Shown: positions 48,251 to 60,450, numbered from the stretch's first letter. The stretch: DNA of 64,000 nucleotides from Patella vulgata (GCF_932274485.2 NC_065886.2:41527501-41591500); one strand, 5' to 3'. Translations and numbers: made by a program. The notes: generated from the letters alone by a model not told the origin.

Positions 48251-48817
48251 CCCCTTGAATAAAAGTAAATATCCGAAAAGAATTAATTACACTAAGCAAT
48301 CACTCGTAAACTCTTCTGAGTTGTTAACGAAGTGAAAACATAATTAATATGAGTATCGCATGTTTGATTACAATATATTAAAAGAAGGACAGTGTTGATG
48401 TCTATAAGTGGCAGTCCTTATTTCCGATAGGAGACTATTCATCTTCTCTCACTGCACGCTTTGTGACCATTCGTCTTCGCCAACTGAGTCAAGTGACTGC
48501 AGATCTTCCCCGTGCAGATTTGTTGGTGTCCCACGAGAGTCGAGCAGCAGATTACTACTAGCGATCAATATAGTGTAATAGATTCTGTCTGGTTTAGAAA
48601 GAAATCTGAAATTCATATGGTAACTTAATGAAAAAGTCAGATTTCACTGTCTGTTGTGTTAAGATTATTCCTTTTATAATTCTCAAATTGCATCATGTTT
48701 AACTTAGTGAGGATATTAAGATGGGGTTCAAAGACACACTTTATGCTTGCAAATACAAAAGATACTTTGACACTGTAGATATAAATATATAAGAATTGTG
48801 GCGTAATTAGAAAAATG
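48251..48817. other. No recognised feature
   Basis: AT-rich spacer between two SINE-A copies. Confidence 0.5.
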
Positions 48818-48950
48818 AAATGAAATGAGGTTTAACGTCCACCCTTTCTGCTCCGACTGTGCTAATGAAGTGCCATGCAGAGTGCTATTAGGGATATTTT
48901 GCCTGGACAGCGGCGCTACAGACTACCTACTCTTATTTCGAATTCCATGC
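48818..48950 (-). repeat. SINE-A 3' part
   Basis: AAATGAAATGAAATGAGGTT .. GCTAATGAAGTGCCATGCAG .. CTCTTATTTCGAATTCC. Confidence 0.8.
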
Positions 48951-49252
48951 CTTATATTTGAGATAATTGATTGAAGGCTGATACATGTGTTTGCTGTAAA
49001 AAAAAGCTTACTGTATTATGGCCGATATTTTAGATTAAACTGTGTGATATTAGATTAAAAGGTTGATGCACTGTAGAAGAGAAACTTTTGGTTTTGTCAG
49101 ATTTCGGTTTTCATTGACTGAATTATGACCGGTTTTTTTTTTACTAAAAGTCAATGAAAATTTTAGTTTGGGTTAAACTTTGATTGAAATTAAGTACACT
49201 GTTTTGCAGACCTATTCAATGAAAATTAAAAACATTATTCTGCTGTGTAACC
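48951..49252. other. No recognised feature
   Basis: Spacer between a SINE-A and the Tc1 derivative. Confidence 0.5.
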
Positions 49253-50004
49253 TATATGTATCAAAAAAGTAGAGGATATTCAGAAACAATACAAAACAGC
49301 GGAAATGCACTGCTGTTTTTATTAGCGGTAACCAGTGTATGTTAATAACAGGCCAAATGCCTACAAATGAACATAAATAGTTCATATGGGCGGCATATTA
49401 TCTGATGGTCCCATTTCACTCGCAAAGAGATACACCGTCAAAAGTGAAAATGGACGTTTTTGATTTTTGCCTTAATAATGAGTAATTGTGCCACCAGTCC
49501 TAATAATGCGTAATTGTGCCACCAGTCCTCAGACATTCAGCAATTCGTCGTGGCATGCTCCTAATCAACCGTCCAATCATGATTTGGGGCAACCTGACCC
49601 ACTTCTCTTGCAGTGCCACGGTCAATTTTTGCAGTGTTGTCGGTTGTCGTTGACGTCGACGAACATGTCTCCGATCAAATTAAACGTAACACACTAAAGC
49701 AAAGATACGCTAACAGTAAATCTTATGCAAGAACCGATAGGAAATCAAACATGGATAGACAAACCAGCACGCGGCAGTTTTCATCAACCCTTCCTTGAAG
49801 TGTCAAATTTGATAATGAACCCTCCCACGTCTATGGCGCTATTGCGTGTCGCATGTGCAGCTCAGTGGTTCAGTTGGTGTGATAAGTTCTTCATCTGTGA
49901 ACATACTCTCAAAGCATATCAAATTTTCATGACTATTTATCATATCACAACCTGCATAGGTAATTTGCATTTCAATATCCCCTACTTTTATTGAAGAGTA
50001 TATA
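49253..50004 (-). mobile_element. Tc1-type deletion derivative 2
   Basis: Same element as 40033-40753 in opposite orientation, with the same internal deletion structure and the same transposase C-terminal remnant on the minus strand near 49500-49680. A 31-nt direct duplication (TCCTAATAATG.GTAATTGTGCCACCAG) is seen near 49480-49530. Confidence 0.8.
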
Positions 50005-50929
50005 TTCACAGAAATGTATTCACAGTGAGATTGTAAAATTTGTTGAAGTCGTACGGGTCATGTATTACATCATGGATCAGTACGGTCAGAAACCCTGTTT
50101 TGTCTAAATATATTTTCTCGTATTCTTTGTCTTGAATTCCGAGTAGATCAATCTAAAGTCTGCTTCCTAGACTAATCTATATATTTCCATCAAGTCTGTT
50201 TTTAAAGTTATATAAAGCCAATAATGAAGACAGAACAAGCCGAAAATATCTATCACGTGTCCATAGTAAAAATAAAAATATACCGTGTGTTACTAGAACA
50301 TGACTAGATTGACACGTTGGCACACACATCGACATCACACTATATTTTAATGGAGCTAATTAGACCCCGGGCTTTTATTTATAATTTCACCTAAAATATC
50401 CACACATGATAGAATCGAATAATGAATTTCTATTGGATTTGTTGTCTGTCACATTTACAGTAGAAATGGTTGGGATGTTTGTTTCAATGTCATGTAATCT
50501 GTGGGCATGAACAATCTTGGGAACTATAATTGTATTAAAAGAAGGGGTTCTCTGAGAAATGTTAATACGGGGATGGAGTCTTGCCTATATCAAATGGAAT
50601 TTGTTCTCCCTTAGGTTCTGTCATTGGTGATCGTTCATTGTTTGTTCAAGCCCATCTTCTCTGGAACAAACTACCTCAAAATATTCCAACATTTTCGTCG
50701 TTGGCGTTTTTATAGAAATTTTGAAAACGCACTTATTCTTAGAAGCTTTTCTTCGATAATACATCATTTTAATTTATGCATAGAAATGATAATTAATGAA
50801 ATGCATTAATGAAATTTATAAAAGATTTTAAGTTGATGTCAATGTTTACATGTACGTCTTTTTGGTAGTTAGTTTATTTACTTGTATTTGTATATTTAAG
50901 TTATGCTACATATTTTGTAAAGCGCACAA
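50005..50929. other. No recognised feature
   Basis: AT-rich; short open frames only. Confidence 0.5.
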
Positions 50930-51215
50930 AATGAAATGAAATGGGGTTTAATGTCCCACTGTTCTGCTCTGACTGACCTAATAAAAACGGGCATACGCCT
51001 TACAGTGTGCTATGAGGGAAATTTTGCCCGGACAGAGGCGCTACGGCCTACGCTTATATCGAATTCCAACTGCCACGGGACCTCGGTTTTCCGTCCCATC
51101 CGAACGACTAGACAGCCGTTTTTGTCAGGCCCTCCGTCCTGCAGCACTGACACGGGAAAAAACCCATGAACTTCCTCGGCCAATGCCCGAAACGAACCCG
51201 CGGCTTACTCACTAA
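50930..51215 (-). repeat. SINE-A, near full length
   Basis: AAATGAAATGGGGTTTAATG tail, CATACGCCTTACAGTGTGC, GAATTCCAACTGCC, ACCCGCGGCTTACTCAC. Confidence 0.85.
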
Positions 51216-51603
51216 ACAAGCCTTCAAAATGTACAACCAAAATAATATTTGAATTGAACATCTGGGTTTAAACGGAACTTCAAGTAGATACAAATCGTAG
51301 TCGTGTAGTATACCCTGTAAAGCACACCACCCTTACTTAAAGCTTCTCTGCGTAATTTACATTTTTCGGAGAATATCATATATTCCATAGCTGATTCCGC
51401 GTTAAAATGAACTCAAATTGGTGTAAGTGAACTTTCAAAATAGTGGAATTAAATACCTCTTGAGACCTTTTAGGTTGCATATTTCAACAAATGCATGTAT
51501 GATAGCTGCATACTTATATAGTAGTATATCAGTATATATAGTAGTAGTAGTATGATATTGTAGAAATGATTCTGATCCGGTATCCTATTGTCAGTTAAAG
51601 ATT
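51216..51603. other. No recognised feature
   Basis: Includes a short TAGTA/TATA-rich run near 51515-51555. Confidence 0.5.
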
Positions 51604-52085
51604 AAAGTAGCTAAGTCTCTAACTCAATATCATCCAAAATCTTCGACATTGAAAACACGATTTATTTGTCGGTTTAAATCAACATTGATGTTGTGATCTT
51701 ACCGGGAAAAGATGGCCTTCTGATATCCAATATTTAAGACAAAATAAACATTTTACAATTGGTACACGAATCGTGTACCATAATGCGCTTCAGCGCTATT
51801 GTGGACTCGAAAAACGAGGCTAGGCTATATTCTTATCTGGAGAGCATGCCCATAAATACTAACGGCGTAGGCTAGAATAACCCTACGCTAGAGATTGAAA
51901 TTCGATTGAGAATACTGGCGTATTTCGCCGAACCTAACTGATTAGAAATTACAGTAAAAACAGAAACGATTGAATGTAAATCAATTTATATACATTCATA
52001 TTACATTATTGTATGCGTTGCGACCCATTTGTGTCAATTTCTAGGTCCCAAATATTAGCGACTTAGCTCCTTCAAGTTAAATATT
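51604..52085 (+). repeat. Repeat R1, copy 2
   Basis: Collinear with 13290-13810, with the same palindrome near 51766 and the same end CAAATATTAGCGACTTAGCT. Confidence 0.85.
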
Positions 52086-53167
52086 AATAATTGTAAGTTT
52101 AGAGATTAATTGTCAATTTGAAATTTAATTGGTCATGTATTCTTAAATGTAATGTCTTTGCCATTGATAATTTAATGAATAGCTGAATACGTTGGACCTT
52201 AGAACACTAGTAGATAGTCATGATTTCAAATCCGAAGATCACAATAAATAAAGCTGGGGCTAAACCTAACTATAGTGGCGTAGGTAAAAGATATTGATTT
52301 TAAAAATAAAACCCTCATTTTTCATATTCCATACAAGACAACCTGTCTGCTCACACAAATTACAGTTTTAAACGGTTGTTTTCCTCCCTTAACACATCGA
52401 TTCACTCACTCTATGTGGAATATTCTCTCAATCTTTGTAAACGGGATAGATTCTTGTCTAGACTTCAATAATTATTACATAAACAATTACATTCATTTAA
52501 AAACATCCTTCAACTGATTTATTTTGGATGATACATTGGCATTCTTATAAATCAAGAAGGCGGAGAAATGTTCTCATTTGGGTTTTCGAAGAATGCATCA
52601 TGAGTTTTAAATACAATGGCGCAAGAAAATATGTGAGGTATGTCAGCTACTCCAAAGTGTGCGTCTGGGTGGGGGTGGGGAGAGAGAGAGGGGTGTGTCC
52701 GGTTCGTATACGGGTCGATCTTTAGTAGTGTCTAGAGAGGGGGGACACGGCACTAACATATATCTTTTATATCATTAATTTGTTTACGCGTAGCGGAGTG
52801 CGCGGTTCGTTCAAACCAGGGATCGAATCCACTAAACTAATAGTCGACAGGGCACGCCATAAGTTACTTATTAACATCATTTAATTTCGCGTTTCAACGA
52901 ACTGGTTTCATTTACAAATTCCAGTCGTAGTTTCAGTTTCTGATGCTCCTGTGGTTTAATCCCGTTTAGCATTACATATTTGTTCAATTCGACCTGATTT
53001 GATCTACCAACATTGATGGAAACCATCTAGGAAAACTAAACTGCTTTGACGTATATTCATAACCAGCCAACTATAATGGGACATAGTAACTAGAACTGCG
53101 TAGCAGTACTCAACCGGTTTTCACGAAGCAGTCATAGCCTCCGTTATAATATTTCTATAAATATTTC
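52086..53167. other. No recognised feature
   Basis: Includes a GA/G-rich run near 52670-52700. A possible very degenerate SINE head lies near 52800-52850. Confidence 0.45.
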
Positions 53168-53260
53168 TCCGGGAGCTGGCGTGGCTCAGTGAGTAAGACG
53201 TTAGATCGCTAACCTGGCGGTGCTGTGTTCGATCCTGGTGTTGGCCGAGAAAGTTCAATT
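53168..53260 (+). repeat. SINE-A tRNA-like head only
   Basis: GAGCTGGCGTGGCTCAGTGA.TAAGACGTTAGATCGC, GTGTTCGATCCTGG (B-box), GTTGGCCGAGAAAGTTC. Confidence 0.75.
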
Positions 53261-54227
53261 TTAATATGTAATCGAATAATAAAGAGGATATAAAAAAATG
53301 ATTTTCACGATTCTGTAATTTGATCAAGTACATCTGGGAGTGTATGTGCTAGCTTAGTGGCGATGGGAGTTAGACTTTCAGGCCCGCCTCTCTGGTCGCG
53401 GGCTGTGCCAATCTAGGAGTTTGATATAATATAATACGTCATTGGGTAGCCCGATCAAAGGACTATCATATGGCATCAAACAGATGCACCCTCAGAGTGG
53501 AAATTGCACTGCGAAATCCAATTTTCATCATGTCCTAAAAGTGCAATATTGTCAGAAGTTAAGGCTAAATAAATTCAATTTCCATGAAATATATCGTTGA
53601 AATCGTAAATGTTTGCGCATGTAGTTTCAAACAGTGGACCACACATCGCATACTAGCATTATTACGTATTGCAACGGGAAAAAATGTCACTTTTTCCAGG
53701 CGATTAAAAATGTGCCAAAAATGAAAAAAAAAATGCCAAAATAAATCAATGCATATTATACTTCGCTAGAATCGTAATTAGGTCATATATCTAAATATAT
53801 AAACCTTTTTTAGATATCTAAAAAAAAATAGAAAAATAAAAGACCATTTTCCGAAATTTCAACATTTTTTTTAAAAAAAAGTTTGAGGCCCTTTTTTTAA
53901 TTACCTATATCAGTTTTTATCTTTTACTTTTGAGTTCATGCCCTAGACCACCAATACGACTCCGAGTAACCGAATTTGAAGAAAATTTGTCTCAAAAGGC
54001 TCAAAATCGAATGAAACTTGATTTTTGGTATAGTTGCTTAGTAACATCTCGCGTAGAAATTGTTTCGTCCTTTTTTCCATATGTGTGTGCATATGAATTC
54101 ATGGTCCACAAGTTTCAGAAACATCGATTTGGCCGTTTGAAAAAAATAAGGGTTAAAAAATGGGCAAATTTTAAAATTTGAATAACAATTATATGTATAG
54201 TTATATGGCGATTCATATATTAAATGT
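53261..54227. other. No recognised feature
   Basis: A-run-rich sequence around 53700-53890. The open frame near 53930-54181 is not recognised. Confidence 0.5.
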
Positions 54228-54480
54228 ATGGTTGGTCTGGGATGGAATTTAACGTCTCGTCAACACAATAATTCGGTAATTTTGAGACCAGCATATTTTA
54301 ATTTTCATTTCAATGATGCGCAAAGTGATGGGAATATTTTGCCAGGGCAGACGCGCATCCACCTACACCTAGAATTCCAACTGCCAACCGTTATTTTACG
54401 TACATGCCAATGTGTTCACGGTTGGGTTTCGCTTTTCGTCCTATCCGAACGACTATCATACTTTCGTCATACAACCTTCA
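54228..54480 (-). repeat. Mosaic SINE: SINE-A body joined to SINE-B tail
   Basis: 54238-54325 follows the SINE-B tail (TTTAACGTC..AACACAATAATTCGGT..GAGACCAGCATATT..ATTTCAATGATGCGCAAAG). From 54330 the text is SINE-A body (AATATTTTGCCAGGGCAG, GAATTCCAACTGCC, TTTTACGTACATGCC, CCGAACGACTA). No gap or target duplication is seen at the switch. Confidence 0.6.
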
Positions 54481-54885
54481 AAGTAAGAAAAAATCACAAA
54501 GGACTCCCACACCCACCCACCCTCGATAGCAGAGAGTAATTTGTAAAAGTCCAAGTTATAACTTATAAATGAATGTTTTTAAATTCCAAACGTACACGAC
54601 TTCTCTTAATTTTGGAAAACGTCCTACTTTTGACCCTCATTGTCAGATACGTTACTCCCCTCATTTGGCTACCGTTATGCCATTAACTAACGCGGTCGCT
54701 CGGCCCTGGCAATTTTCACCCCGCTCCATTGGCAAACAACACTTTAAATGAACTGTCCAGATGAGACGAGGGAAATCGAACTGCTTTAAATAAATGCAAA
54801 AAAGAAAACAAATCATATTGTGCTGTTGCTTTCTGTATCAGTGTGCGACGATAAAAAACATGTTTATTTATTGTTTATATTTACC

Positions 54886-55251
54886 TTAAAGCTTAGCTCA
54901 CAACCCACCGTACACGCTACTATGGCCACTGTGGGGGAAATTTTGGTAAACCCTTGGATATGTTCGGCACCGTAATAAATCGCAAACTGGACGTAGAGAC
55001 TTTTGGTCCTGCACAAACAAAATGTTGACCCGATTTCTTGCGGGTGGTCTCGTAAGCATAGCTAACAACCCATCGTACGTGCTACTACAGGCAGTCTATG
55101 GGGAGGAATTTTAGTAAACCCCGTCACTTGCGTATGTTCGGCACCGTAGAAGATAGCAGACTGGTCGTGGAGACTTTTGGTCTGCGAGCTACCATACCCA
55201 ACGACCCGTGCGTGTCAAAACTCGTACGCTGGGTTGTGAGCTTGGCTTTAA
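54886..55251. mobile_element. MITE with TTAA-type ends and internal duplication
   Basis: Ends TTAAAGCTTAGCTCACAACC..CGTAC and GTACGCTGGGTTGTGAGC..CTTTAA are inverted. A third related motif at about 55050 and a repeated GTATGTTCGGCACCGTA show an internal tandem duplication. Confidence 0.65.
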
Positions 55252-55596
55252 CGAGACTGCATTGGACCAAGCATATTGAAGAGCTTCAGTATCATGTGAC
55301 ATTCAGATTTCTGAATCGGAGTAAGTTCTTGGGGCCTTGGGATGTTACAAAATTAAGACTTGGGCCATTTGCTTAAATTTATTGTACACCACCATTTTGA
55401 AACGTGTGTTGTATTTTTTCTTTGATTTTATTACCCGGTCGTGATGTTATTTGGTTGTTTCTTATATATTTTGTTTAGTAGTAAGCGGTTTGTTTCCAAT
55501 CTGCGGGTAGTACTTGATAAACAAGAAACGTTAGCTACACATATATGTTTATGGTTATGTTATTCGAATCAGTGTTCCTCGTTAGGCTTCCGTAGT

Positions 55597-55720
55597 ACAC
55601 CACAGACAAGGGGAAACTACGCTGGAAAATCCCAAGGAACTTACATGTCCAGCACCGGTATTGATCAAGGACCTCCTGTACGGATTGCGACTTACTGTTT
55701 AAACGGCTACACGGACATAC
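55597..55720 (-). repeat. SINE-A head-side fragment
   Basis: CCACAGACAAGGGGAAACTA, GGAAAATCCCAAGGAAC, then a diverged head. Confidence 0.5.
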
Positions 55721-56337
55721 GTATATAATTAAAGCTCTGACTATTCGCCATGTCAGTTCACTAAATCTATATTAGTACTGATGCTATCCCTTCTGAGAAT
55801 GGTATTATTCACAAGATTAGAAAATTCTAGTCTGGCACTGTGCGTGTAAACATGACAGCAGTAAGAATTAAGAACCTTCGGTTGGTTCTGTCCAGACAAA
55901 TTATCAGTCTTTGAAATGGTGGGGTGCCGAGAACTAAAAACTCGAATTTATACAATATTGACATCTGACATCTTAAATGACAGGTCCTTCTATATAGTAC
56001 GTGACTGGCATATTGGCATTAGTAAATTCTCTCACATAGCACATATTGTAATTTGGAAATTTGAATACCGGGTACCAATTATTCCTATTCGAGGCGTTAT
56101 AGTCTTAACTTTGATAATATCATTTATTGTAATGTCTCACTAGGCTCAAGCGAATATAGCAAGACAATTAAAGATGAATGAATGAAATGAAATGGCACCA
56201 ACCGGGATAATAGAGACGGGTCACATTCAAAGATATTATCCCACGGGGTTAATTAGATCATTTAACGCAACATGAAAACTTATTTTAAACTAAGGCCAAA
56301 AGAAATTAACCGTGTTTAGTCCGAATCGCCGACCATA
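55721..56337. other. No recognised gene; possible SINE-A tail near 56176-56245
   Basis: AATGAAATGAAATGGCACC and ATAGAGACGGG hint at a SINE-A 3' end; the rest is unrecognised. Confidence 0.35.
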
Positions 56338-56606
56338 TATACTAATGTCCAAAAGAAAGTATACACTGTGCATTTTGTGCTGAATCAACCAAAGTCGTTT
56401 TTCCATGGTATACGGTATTTGGGTAGAATGTCAATTTGTTTTACATTTTTAGTTTGCTTAGAAATGTTGAGTTTGGACGCAAGAGACAAACTCAGTAATG
56501 CATTTAATATTGGCAGCGATACCCTTCCATATTATCAAATGTTTTTAATCTAAACAAAACTTAGTCATACTTTTAGTGTGTATACTATCTTTTGGACATC
56601 AGTATA
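56338..56606. mobile_element. Tc1/mariner-type MITE
   Basis: TATACTAATGTCCAAAAGAA..AGTATACAC at the left mirrors GTGTATACTATCTTTTGGAC..ATCAGTATA at the right, in TA dinucleotides. 269 bp, non-coding. Confidence 0.75.
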
Positions 56607-56784
56607 CTTTTACCCATGAAATATCTGATAAACGAAAAGATATTTGTAGATATTTGTTGTATGGTGATACAAGACCAAAGTTGACGATATGCTTAATTTT
56701 GGAAGAACCGAGATTGGTATTTTAAATACATATAATGGTTCCCGTCTCTTCTTGTTATTCCGTACATAACAGAGAAGCTTCAGA

Positions 56785-56925
56785 CACAAAAAGAGACCAA
56801 ATGGATGTAACCTCCATACAATCTAGGTCAATTCGGAATTACCCCAGTCTATATTTATTTCAATAATTCTGTATGCGTAAGGATATTTTGCTGTCGGAAT
56901 AAACCATCAATTTATGCTTTCAGTG
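56785..56925 (-). repeat. SINE-B, degenerate
   Basis: AATCTAGGTCAATTCGGAAT, TTATTTCAATAATTCTGTATG, and a possible head at GACACGGCAGCCGAG. Confidence 0.55.
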
Positions 56926-57339
56926 TAGCGAGACACGGCAGCCGAGTAAATGTCAAACACCGTAAGTCAGTTCCCTATGACGTATCTGCTGTCAATAGCC
57001 ACAAGAATCAATTTTATAATGGAATACAAAAAAGGAAAAAAAAAACAAACGCTCACATTACATCTTTCATTTCAGCAAAATATAGCTATATTTGGATCTG
57101 GGCATCACGAAGCGCTTCAATATAGTAACCAGGTTATAGTTTAAAGCCATACGCACGATGTAACAATGTTTTTTGAAATCCATTGATCTAAATGTTATTT
57201 TCAGTTAATAAATAAACAAATCAAGGGAAATAAAAAAAGTGGAATACAAGGCAAGAAACATTAATATTTATAATTAATCATTAACCAGCAATGCAAAAGT
57301 ACAACAAAAGTACACACGCAAATATCCCATTTTAATGAG
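56926..57339. other. No recognised feature
   Basis: AT-rich spacer. Confidence 0.5.
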
Positions 57340-57353
57340 AAGTGTTATAAGTA

Positions 57354-57618
57354 CAAGATGAAATGAAATGGTTGTTTAACGCCCTACTGTCCAGCTCTGA
57401 TTGAACTAATGAAGACGGAGGGTATACGCCATACAGTGTGCAATGAGGGAAATTTTGCCCCAGCAGCGGCACTATGGCCTACTCTTATATCGAATTCGAA
57501 CTGCCAAGGGTTTTTCGTTCCATTAAAACAACTAGACAGCTGTCCTTGCCAGGCCCTCTGCCCTGCACTACTGACAAGGTGAAACCATGTCGGAAAATCC
57601 CAATGAACTTTGTCGGCC
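57354..57618 (-). repeat. SINE-A with 14 bp target duplication
   Basis: Flanks AAGTGTTATAAGTA (57340-57353) and AAGTGTTATTAGTA (57619-57632). The tail GATGAAATGAAATGG is on the left; the tRNA head is absent. Confidence 0.9.
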
Positions 57619-57722
57619 AAGTGTTATTAGTAAGCTAATGTTGAACGAATAATAAATAATATGTGCTACAATACTCGAGGAATGTGTTTCTCTATGTTTG
57701 TAATGCAGTTACGCTCGGTGCA

Positions 57723-58022
57723 TCGTCCTACTGTTCTGCTCCTATACTGGGCTAATGAAGACGGGCATACGCCATACAGTGTGCTATGAGGGAAATTGTG
57801 CCCGGGCAGCGGCACTATCGCCTAATCTTATATCGAATTCCAACTGCAAAGGGATCTTTTACGTGCATTCCAATGTATACACGGGACCTCGGTTTTTCAC
57901 CACTGACAAGGGGAAACCACGTCGGAAAATCCAGATGAACTTTCTCGGCCAATGCAGGGATCGAACACCCGATCCAGGCTAGCGAGCCAGCGTCTTAACC
58001 ACCTAGCCACCGTGGCTCCCGA
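57723..58022 (-). repeat. SINE-A with tRNA head
   Basis: GACGGGCATACGCCATACAG, GAATTCCAACTGCAAAGGG, CAGGGATCGAACACCC (B-box, minus) and CCACCTAGCCACCGTGGCTC. Confidence 0.85.
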
Positions 58023-58062
58023 GAGCACCTCAAGGTTTTCCAGAGTGATATCCGTATGTCTG

Positions 58063-58165
58063 TGATGCAAGATTGGGCGTTTGGTAAGAGACAGCGTCTA
58101 GCTGTTTGGATGGAACGAGAAACACGAGATCCCGTGTACACGTTAATGAACCCCTGGTTGACGAA
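58063..58165 (+). repeat. SINE-A body fragment
   Basis: GCGTCTAGCTGTTTGGATGG..ACGAGA and GAGATCCCGTGTACACGTTA resemble the SINE-A centre in + orientation. Confidence 0.5.
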
Positions 58166-58344
58166 GAATAGGCGGAAAGGCCACGGTCTGGACAAAATTG
58201 CAGACATACCAGGTAAGTCAATAAGTTCAAAGAAGTGAGTATTGATACACCCCTGAAGACATCATCGTTTACAGTCATAAACAACCCTTCCCGATCATTT
58301 ACTTGAGATTTACAGCCTGTTGAAAACAGTTCCCTCCTGTAATC

Positions 58345-58950
58345 ATGGAAAGTTCTAAAACTGAGCATCATGCGGTTATCAAGTTTCTCACGAAAGAAGA
58401 GGTGAATGCGACCGAAATACATAAACGTATGACAAATGTGTATGGGAAGGAAGCCCCTCAATATTGTACTGTTGCAAAATGGTCAGCTGAGTTTAAGCGG
58501 GGTCGCAGCTCCTTGGACGATGACCCACGGCCAGGATGGCCTGTTCAAGCCATTACAGATGATATGGTTGAACGGTCCAGGGCTTAAATATGTCCGATCG
58601 TAGAATAAAGTTGGGCGAGATATCTTCAGAGTGTGGCATTTCTCATGGAAGTGTTTGCACCATAATTCATGAGCACTTGCACATGTTTAAGGTGTCTGCA
58701 TCTTCATGACAACGCTCAAGTGCACAAGAGTCGTATTGCACAGGCTGCACTTCAACAATGTGGCTTTAAACAACTAAACCACCTCTCTACATTCCAGATC
58801 TGGCCCCAAGCGACTTCTATCTGTTTCGCAATTTGAAATCACACTTGCGTGGTACAAGATTTGGCGATGATGATAAACGCAAGGCAGCTACTGGGGTGTG
58901 GCTGGGGGCCAGTCCGAAGACAAATGGGCAAATTGCATCGAGGTCCAGGG
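58345..58950 (+). pseudogene. mariner-type transposase relic
   Basis: 58345-58587 encodes an 80-residue open N-terminal helix-turn-helix region (VIKFLTKEEVNATEIHKRM.., then AKWSAEFKRGRSSLDDDPRP) as in Mos1/SETMAR-type transposases. It ends in a stop, and a large middle part is missing. The C-terminal catalytic part follows in shifting frames: LHDNAQVHKS near 58705, PDLAPSDFYLFRNLKSHL near 58795-58840, and TRFGDDDKRKAAT. HDN and PSD are spaced as expected for the mariner D,D34D signature. It is truncated and inactive. Confidence 0.8.
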
Positions 58951-58989
58951 AGATTAAATTGAAAAATAAAATCAATATCACAACCATTG

Positions 58990-59100
58990 GCTTCTATGAA
59001 CTTATTGACTTCCCCTCGTACCATACTGCATGGTGTATGTCCGTCTCCATTACCCCTGTTGGTGCTAAAACTTACGACGTTAAACGCCATTTCATTCCAT
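58990..59100 (+). repeat. SINE-A 3' tail
   Basis: CATACTGCATGGTGTATGTC, CGTCTCCATTAC, then GACGTTAAACGCCATTTC. It abuts the mariner relic. Confidence 0.7.
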
Positions 59101-59723
59101 TCATTCATTTATATGTGTAGTACATGGAGTAGAAAATAGTGTATTGGTTTATTTCTGATTTTATCCGCCCATAATTTATCTGAAATTCATGTCCAGATTC
59201 CTCATCCCATGACAGGTACGATAAATATCCCGTCAAATTACTAATATCAATTTCAGGACAAATTGTTAGATCGTTTTATTGCCGATAACGCGATAATTTC
59301 GACCAATCACATAATTATAGTTCTGATCAATGGTTAAATTGTAAATCACCGGATTTTATCCCAATCATGCGGCCAAGAGGAAATCCCTATATAAAATTTG
59401 AAAGACCGATAGTATAACCTTGTTTATCCAATAATTTCATTGGACAATTTAAATGGACAGTGGCGGGAAGATAACACTATGGCGGGTAGGAGGGTGGTTT
59501 CATTGGAACTGTGTCTAACTAAACCTACATTGTGATCTACCGGCAATACACATCTCAGATGTTGTTTTTGTTTATTACAAATTAACGTCCAATATAGTTT
59601 ACATGAGGTTATGGACAGGTTGTTTTAATTATGTTATTTACACATTAAGGTGTCTTAGATCAAATGCGGGGCTGTTTAATCTTTAATCGAATAGTCTGTC
59701 TCTAGTGGAAAGGGCTGTTTAAT
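59101..59723. other. No recognised feature
   Basis: AT-rich spacer before the hAT element. Confidence 0.5.
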
Positions 59724-59731
59724 GTTTAACC

Positions 59732-60065
59732 CAGTGATTCTCAACCAGTGTGCCGCGGCACACAGGTGTGTCGCGAGATCTTCCTAACTGTGCTGCGAAA
59801 TTTTGAACGGCACACTATGAAAATGCGAAAAACCACGTGATCCCAATTGTGTATTCACTGTTGTTCATAGCTGTGTTTTTCTTTAGTTTGAGTCGTTCTA
59901 TGTGTCTATGACTAGTCTCTGTCTACTGTTGTATGCCGCCTGATTTACCATGTTTTCATTTTGCAAAATTCAAATATTTTTCATATATATTTAGCCAGGT
60001 GTGCCGCTATTTTTTTTTCATGCGTTCCAATGTGTGCCGTTGCCAAAAAAGGTTGAGAACCACTG
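59732..60065. mobile_element. hAT-type non-autonomous element with 8 bp target duplication
   Basis: 334 bp, starting CAGTGATTCTCAACC and ending GGTTGAGAACCACTG, the classic hAT inverted repeat. It is flanked by perfect 8 bp duplications GTTTAACC at 59724-59731 and 60066-60073. Subterminal GTGTGCCG repeats are present. No transposase. Confidence 0.9.
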
Positions 60066-60073
60066 GTTTAACC

Positions 60074-60450
60074 TTTAACCAATAGTCTGTCTCTAGTATG
60101 TCAAGATAAGTATCTTCTAGTTTCTTTGAGAGGTCTGCATATCCCGAATATTTTACGTACATAGATTAATCTGCAAAAACTCGTGTATCATACATGGTCA
60201 AGGTCATTGGATTAATACAGCCTTGTAACGTATAAGCTAAAGATATGTCTTTCATACATATCTTAAACGCCGAAATTATGTGATTATTCTACATACAGTT
60301 GTTATTATGCCATTAAGCACATCAAGGTATAAATCAAAACTCTCCATGAAGAATCTGGCTCGCATGAAAACGGTATACTTTTAATGTAAATACTGTTATT
60401 ATGAAATTAATTCAGCGTTCAATTAAATTCAAGAAAATGTTCTCGAATGC
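60074..60450. other. No recognised feature
   Basis: AT-rich spacer after the hAT element. Confidence 0.5.

Noticed and set aside
47757-48335. 192-residue open frame
   Set aside because: It runs through a SINE-A copy and adjoining repeat, and matches the SINE text rather than a protein family.
54228-54539. 103-residue open frame
   Set aside because: It coincides with the mosaic SINE.
57755-58461. Open frames of 60-143 residues near the mariner relic
   Set aside because: They overlap SINE-A copies or are antisense to the transposase; no independent family signal.
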